DNA from: Geosiphon pyriformis
Taxonomy: Eukaryota > Glomeromycota > Glomeromycetes > Archaeosporales > Geosiphonaceae
DNA length: 64,000 nucleotides
Assembly: GCA_016748015.1 (NCBI GenBank)
Contig: JAAOMT010000563.1
Location: forward strand, 335,924-399,923
Direction: 5' to 3'
A program made the position numbers and the translations under genes. Positions 59,022 to 64,000 of this stretch are shown in pieces. The notes under the pieces are model-generated. The model did no database searches. It was given only the letters and a program-made list of their open reading frames with translations, and was not told where the DNA came from. Each line of letters begins with the position of its first letter. Position 1 is the stretch's first letter.

Positions 59022-59640
59022 ATGCTTAGCAGATTTTTTGAGATTGGCATTTATTATAATTATTGTCTTCTTTGCCATATTAAAAGCCTAAACTAAGTTT
59101 GTTTTATAAGTAAATATTACTTTAATAATTCCAGCAAATTTTGAAAGGGTAGAAATCTCTCCAAAACTATTGATTTTCAAAAACAATTTCTTAACTACTA
59201 TTAACTTTTCTTAAAAAAATTTCTTAACCACTTTATTTAAGCCAATATTAAGTGTAAATAACTTTTTAATAGAAACATTAACCAAATTTTTCAAAAAAAG
59301 AGAAAGAACTAAAAAAGCATTCAATAAGATATTATTATTATTATCATTACTTAAGAAATTGATTTTTCTTAATAATTTTTTCAAAGTCTGTTTAGTTTTA
59401 ACTCACAAGTCTTTTGGAGTTTGGTTGATATTTTTACTATTAAAAACATTACTCTCTCCATAGTCAATATTAGTCTCTTTAATCAAACACTTTTTTTCTA
59501 TGTCTATACTATCAGATTCAATAGTATTACTAGTATTTAAATCTCAAAAACAACCACTTAACTCTTTCTTAGAAGTGTTTTTTATACTAATAACATTTTT
59601 TAAAATATTATCTCTCTTTTTTTTTCTTTTAATATTTATT
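59022..59640 (-). pseudogene. LINE copy 4 ORF1, N-terminal part
   Basis: The minus strand reads through …KKLFLKINSFGEISTLSKFAG…, then …NMAKKTIIIINANLKKSAK up to the LTR D junction, with few stops. Similarity to copies 2 and 3 is weak except around the FAG motif and the following segment, so it may be a different ORF1 subtype. The start codon is not identified. Confidence 0.5.
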
Positions 59641-60640
59641 TTATTAAATTTAAAAAAAATTAATTTTATAATTAATTTTATAATTAATTTTAAATTTTTT
59701 TTTAATTTAAGTACATATTTATATGTTTTAAATTAGTATTTATTTTGATATTTATTATTATAATCAATTTTTTAATCTTATTTAAATTTAATTTAAAAAC
59801 ATTATTATTGTTTAAAATAAATTTTTTAACAAAAAAACTAAATACAAATGTTTTAAAAATTTATATTTATATTTTTATTAATTATAAATTTAGTTTCTTT
59901 AATATTTAAATTTTTTATGTTTTTAATATTTAAATTTTTATTAATATTATTTTAAAAGCTGTTAATTTTATTATTTTAAAACACAAATTTAAAATTTTTA
60001 TCCAACTTGAATATTTTTATGTTTAAAAAACCAATAAAAAAATTTATAATTAATATTTTAATATTAAGCTTTTTGGTTTTTTTGGTTATTTTATCTAAAA
60101 TATACTTAAAAATATCTTTTTTAATATTAAAACAAATTTTTATTATTATTATTTTTAATTATATTAACAACAAAAATATTTATTGTATTTAGTTTTATAA
60201 AAAAATATATATTAAAAGAAATAACTTAAAAAAGAAACTAAAAAAAAATAAAGTATTAAAATATTTTTTCGGCTTTTTTTTGTTCTTTTTATAATTAGAA
60301 AATTAATAATAAAAAGAGTTTTTTTATATATACATAATATCATATATTAAATTTATAACTTAATAATAATAATTTTAATATTGTACAAATTTTTTTTAAA
60401 TCATTAAATAATTTAAATATATAATACAAAATTTAAAAAATAATAAATAATAATAAGTTACAATTTAATGTGTTTTGAAAAAATTTATTATATATTATTT
60501 TCATATTATTTTATTATTGAGCTTAATATTAAAATATTTACATAATTATTATTAAATAAAACAAATGTGTAAAAAATAAATAAATGATTATTATAAAATA
60601 ATTAATATAGTTTGTAAGATTGTAACAGATTAAAAAATTT
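59641..60640. other. AT-rich interval at the edge of the repeat cluster
   Basis: Nearly pure A/T, with short chance ORFs such as 60007-60192. I see no element signature. Composition changes abruptly near 60640. Confidence 0.55.
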
Positions 60641-60907
60641 TCATTAATGCTGGCTAGAATTATAGTTTTGCCGTAATAATAAATAACGGAGTTTACAAAT
60701 TGCGATGTGAGAATCTACTCTAACCTCAAGGTTTAGGCTGTCATTCCTAAGCTTATACTCCTCTAATTATTACCATAATATATCCACCTCGCGAGTCGCG
60801 AAATAGCTGATAGTATCGGCAAAGGGCACCAATCTTCAAATTAGCGCGCTGAACTCGGTTCACTATCTTAAGCAAAGATATTTTATGGTTTGAAACCAAG
60901 ACGAATC
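60641..60907 (+). promoter_or_regulatory. upstream region of the SNF2-type gene
   Basis: Composition returns to normal. Notable is TCGCGAGTCGCGA at 60789-60801: two copies of the palindrome TCGCGA one base apart, in a sequence where CpG is otherwise rare. No TATA box is evident close to the start. No tRNA or other RNA gene was seen. Confidence 0.45.
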
Positions 60908-63900
60908 ATGAACTCTCAAACGGTCATACCTGGGACCCCTTCCGTCCCTTCTCCCAATACTTTTACAAGGGACAATTTGCAGACTATTTTAGCGGTAAAT
61001 ATGCAAAACTATTTGCCTTTGGACCGTTTTAAATTTTGGTCATATGCAAATTGCCCTTGATCTACTTTTTAAAACGTTCCAGCATTTGAGGAAAACAACT
61101 AATAGATCCAAAAATCATAGAATGTTCAGGCGATGAAGGCACGGGGGGCTACGGAGGCCACTGACCCTGAATACGCCAATCTCCTCAATCTCTTAAGGAC
61201 TTACCAACAGCAAAGTTTCTCAAACGCTCAAAATAAAAGCGCTAGTAATGCCCTTGCTGTTGGGCAATCCCAAACTACCTCTTCTGTTGTCGGACAAACT
61301 ACGGCTTCAGCAGCTAACATGCCTTCTACCGCTCCCGCAGCCAATTCTACCCCACTATCTTCTGAACAATTGATGTCGTTAAAATATCAGATATTAGCAT
61401 TCAAATTAATATCAAAAAATATACCTGTTCCGGTTCATCTTCAACAAGTTATGTTTCAATCAGGGCAAATCAACAATAATAACACTCCCAAACAGGAACC
61501 AGTGACATCTATACCAGCCAAAATCGTTGAAGCAGCATTCAATCATCACAATGTTAATCGAGAAAATCCCCCTTCTGCCGATTCACCTGCACCCTCTATA
61601 TCCTCAGCTGGATCGAACTACAACGCTTACACGAATCCGTACGATTATCTTCAAAGACTAAATACTGCAGCCCATGGAAACATTTCGCGACAGCAAAGAA
61701 TGTTAATTCCAAGTATTACTCCTGTAGGGCTTGATCCGTATGCTATTGCTCAAGAAAGAGAGCACAATATTCGTGCAAGGGTTCTAAATCGGATAAGGGA
61801 ACTTGAAATGCTTCCCTCTAATCTTTCCAATTATCCTCTCAAGTTTGGTGATTTTAATAACGGAGAGGAGAAATTATCGGGAGCCAAATTAAAAGCCATA
61901 ATAGAATTGAAGAGTCTTCGTTTGCTTGAAAAGCAAAGAAAGGTATATTTTTTCTTGAAGTAGATTTATGAAAATCTTATCTTTTTTTTTCACTGAAACT
62001 CTCTAAAGCGCGATACTTTTTTTAATCCATAAACAGTTACGTCAAGAAATCATTAAGAGCATGTCAAAAGCTACGACATTAGCAACTTCTACAGATCGTG
62101 CCGCTTATCGAAGAATGAAAAAACAATCTCTACGCGATGCCAGAATAACCGAGAGACTCGAACGTCAACAACGTATTGACCGTGAACGTAGGGAAAAACA
62201 GAAGCACTTGGATTACCTCCAAAGCATTTGTAACCATGGACGCGAAATGTTGAAATGGCACGCCACGCATCAACAAAAACAAAGCAAGTTGGGTAAAGCT
62301 GTTTTATCTTTACACGCTCAAGTTGAAAAGGATGAGCAAAAAAGATCACAACAAACCGCTAGAGAACGTTTACAAGCTCTCAAAGAGGATGATGAGCAAA
62401 AATATCTACAGCTTATTGATGAAGCTAAAGATAAACGAATACACCACTTGCTTAAACAAACGAATTCATATTTGGACTCCTTGGCACAAGCTGTGGTTGC
62501 CCAACAGAATACGGAGCTCCATCACGATCCATCGGTGAGGGGTGGTATAGAATTAATGGACGAAGAAGAAGAGGAAGAAGAAGAAGTAGAAATTTCGGTA
62601 TTTACTGTCAGAGCCTTCCATTTTTTAAAGGAATTTTCTCGCCTATACATCTTTAAATTTACCCTCTCGATTCATATAGGATGGCAAAAAGATTGATTAT
62701 TATGCCGTGGCGCATAAAATCAAAGAAGAAGTTGAACAACCTGGTCTTTTGAATGGTGGTACCTTGAAGGAATATCAGGTCTGCTAGATTAATATTTAGT
62801 ATATTTCTTGAAAATATTTTTCTAAATCCCTTTTTTATATAAGGTGAAAGGTTTACAATGGATGGTTTCTTTGTATAACAATCGATTGAACGGTATTCTT
62901 GCTGACGAAATGGGACTTGGCAAGACAATTCAAACTATTTCTTTGATCGCATATTTGATTGAAAGAAAGAAACAAAACGGACCTTTTTTGATCATTGTAC
63001 CATTATCGTAAGTTGTGGTGTTCTTTATATTTATATTATTGAATCTCATTAATTAAAGACATATCACTCTTCTCAGCACTTTGACCAACTGGACGATGGA
63101 ATTCGAAAAATGGGCCCCAACCATTGTTAAATGTGTCTACAAAGGCGTGCCTCATGCCCGCAAAGAAATTGAAAAGGCCTACATCAGACACAGCAATTTC
63201 CAAGTGCTTCTTACCACTTATGAATATTCCATTAAAGATAAATCTGTCTTATCTAAGATCCGATGGGTCTACATGATTATTGATGAAGGTCATCGCATGA
63301 AAAATACCAATTCAAAATTATCCATGATCTTGACCAATAATTATCAATCGCGTTATCGCTTAATTCTGACTGGGACACCCTTACAGGTATATTTGTTATT
63401 ATCTTTTTCCAATTTATCATAATTTAAACTATTAAAAATCCACCTATATATCAATTTAGAACAATTTGCCAGAACTTTGGTCATTGCTAAACTTTGTATT
63501 GCCGAAAATTTTTGATTCCGTTAAAAGTTTTGATGAATGGTTTAACACTCCATTCGCAAATGCTGCCGGTCAAGATAAAATTGAGCTGAACGAAGAAGAA
63601 AAACTTTTGATTATTCGACGTCTACATAAGGTATACGTGGTTAATCCCGACGAAACCTGCTGAAATTGAAATCGAATCCTCACACTTTTCACAACTTTAA
63701 ATTAGGTTCTGCGTCCTTTCCTTCTGCGTCGTCTAAAGAAAGATGTTGAATCCGAATTGCCTGATAAAATAGAAAGGGTCGTTAAATGCAAGCTCTCCGC
63801 TCTCCAGCTTCGACTCTATAATCAAATGAAAAAATATGGCCTACTTTTCGTAAACACAGGTGAAAAAGGGTAGGTGGTACACTGAATCTTCGTAATCGGA

Positions 63901-64000
63901 TGTATATAATTCTGAAGCTACTTTCTTCATTTATCTGAATTTCTACAGCAAAACCGGCATAAGGGGGCTAAACAACACTATAATGCAATTGCGTAAAATT
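60908..64000 (+). CDS. catalytic ATPase of a SWI/SNF or RSC chromatin-remodelling complex (SNF2/STH1 type), 5' part, at least 9 exons
   Basis: Nuclear ATP-driven nucleosome remodeller. Proposed exons: 60908-60994, 61130-61942, 62037-62597, 62680-62778, 62844-63007, 63077-63386, 63460-63630, 63706-63869, 63949 to beyond 64000; all introns are GT-AG, 65-135 bp. They join in frame into 807 residues. Domains: QLQ about 106-140 ([16 protein letters not shown]); HSA from 301 (LRQEIIKSM…[11 protein letters not shown]); SnAC-like linker and an acidic Glu run; helicase Walker A DEMGLGKT at 541-548; DEGH box at 644-647; LTGTPLQ at 672-678; [14 protein letters not shown] after 735. Exon 1 ([11 protein letters not shown]…) is inferred because it splices in frame; the next ATG is 61133. 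The helicase C-lobe and bromodomain should lie beyond the window. SNF2 and STH1 cannot be told apart here. Confidence 0.93.

Larger units (their letters stand above)
49840..59640 (-). mobile_element. LINE copy 4, near full length, broken by three solo LTRs
   Basis: The minus-strand 3' end lies at a T-rich run near 49840-49856; the tail (TGGCTGGTCACATATAG on the minus strand) is at about 49925-49942. Reading from right to left: ORF1 (59640-57192), endonuclease/linker region, RT, RNase H, zinc domain, C-terminus. Insertions: LTR D 58094-59021, LTR C 54439-55851, LTR B 50557-51452. Without them it is roughly 6.6 kb. The 5' end is not sharply defined. Confidence 0.8.

Noticed and set aside
60641-60907. 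tRNA or small RNA gene in the upstream region
   Set aside because: No cloverleaf, no A/B box pair and no terminator run could be supported.

Overview
The window looks like nuclear DNA of a fungus with spliceosomal introns, most probably an arbuscular mycorrhizal fungus (Glomeromycotina). That placement is an inference: it rests on extreme AT bias, small GT-AG introns, a fungal-type SNF2/STH1 gene, and LINE and Ty3/gypsy proteins of the kind I associate with Gigaspora and Rhizophagus. No rRNA or marker gene is present to prove it.

About 60.6 kb is a graveyard of nested transposable elements. The last 3.4 kb is a normal-composition host gene: the 5' part of a SWI/SNF or RSC catalytic ATPase with at least nine exons (60908 to beyond 64000).

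Layout. 1-3054: gag and 5' LTR of a minus-strand Ty3/gypsy element (family A) inserted in a LINE, whose RT, RNase H and 3' end follow (3055-5790). 5800-16300: very AT-rich relics of LTRs, integrase, gag-protease and a hAT transposase, recognisable only by alignment with better copies elsewhere in the window. 16300-18580: an ORF1-only half-LINE. 18580-23900: AT-rich DNA with a 57-bp minisatellite and decayed LTRs. 23778-48047: a nest of insertions. An old LTR A contains a half-LINE (23921-47252, 8-bp target duplication). That contains a plus-strand gypsy element 2 (25864-46910), whose 5' LTR carries a solo LTR A. Element 2's gag carries a complete opposite-strand gypsy element 1 (29593-39654). 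48050-60640: more decayed LTR/gag sequence, then a minus-strand LINE broken by three solo LTRs (B, C and D).

Elements 1 and 2 (LTR family B) have the order gag, aspartic protease, zinc-binding module, dUTPase, RT, RNase H, integrase, then a further 212-codon ORF that ends at the polypurine tract. The dUTPase between protease and RT and the 3' ORF are the most unusual biology here. All copies are damaged almost only by C-to-T/G-to-A transitions. These turn Gln and Trp codons into stops and catalytic Asp into Asn, and the oldest copies are driven to nearly pure AT.

All LTR families share TGTTAC...GTAACA ends. Clear cases have 4-bp target duplications, and a common primer-binding site (TTTGGTGCT...) is seen wherever an internal region adjoins an LTR of family A or B.
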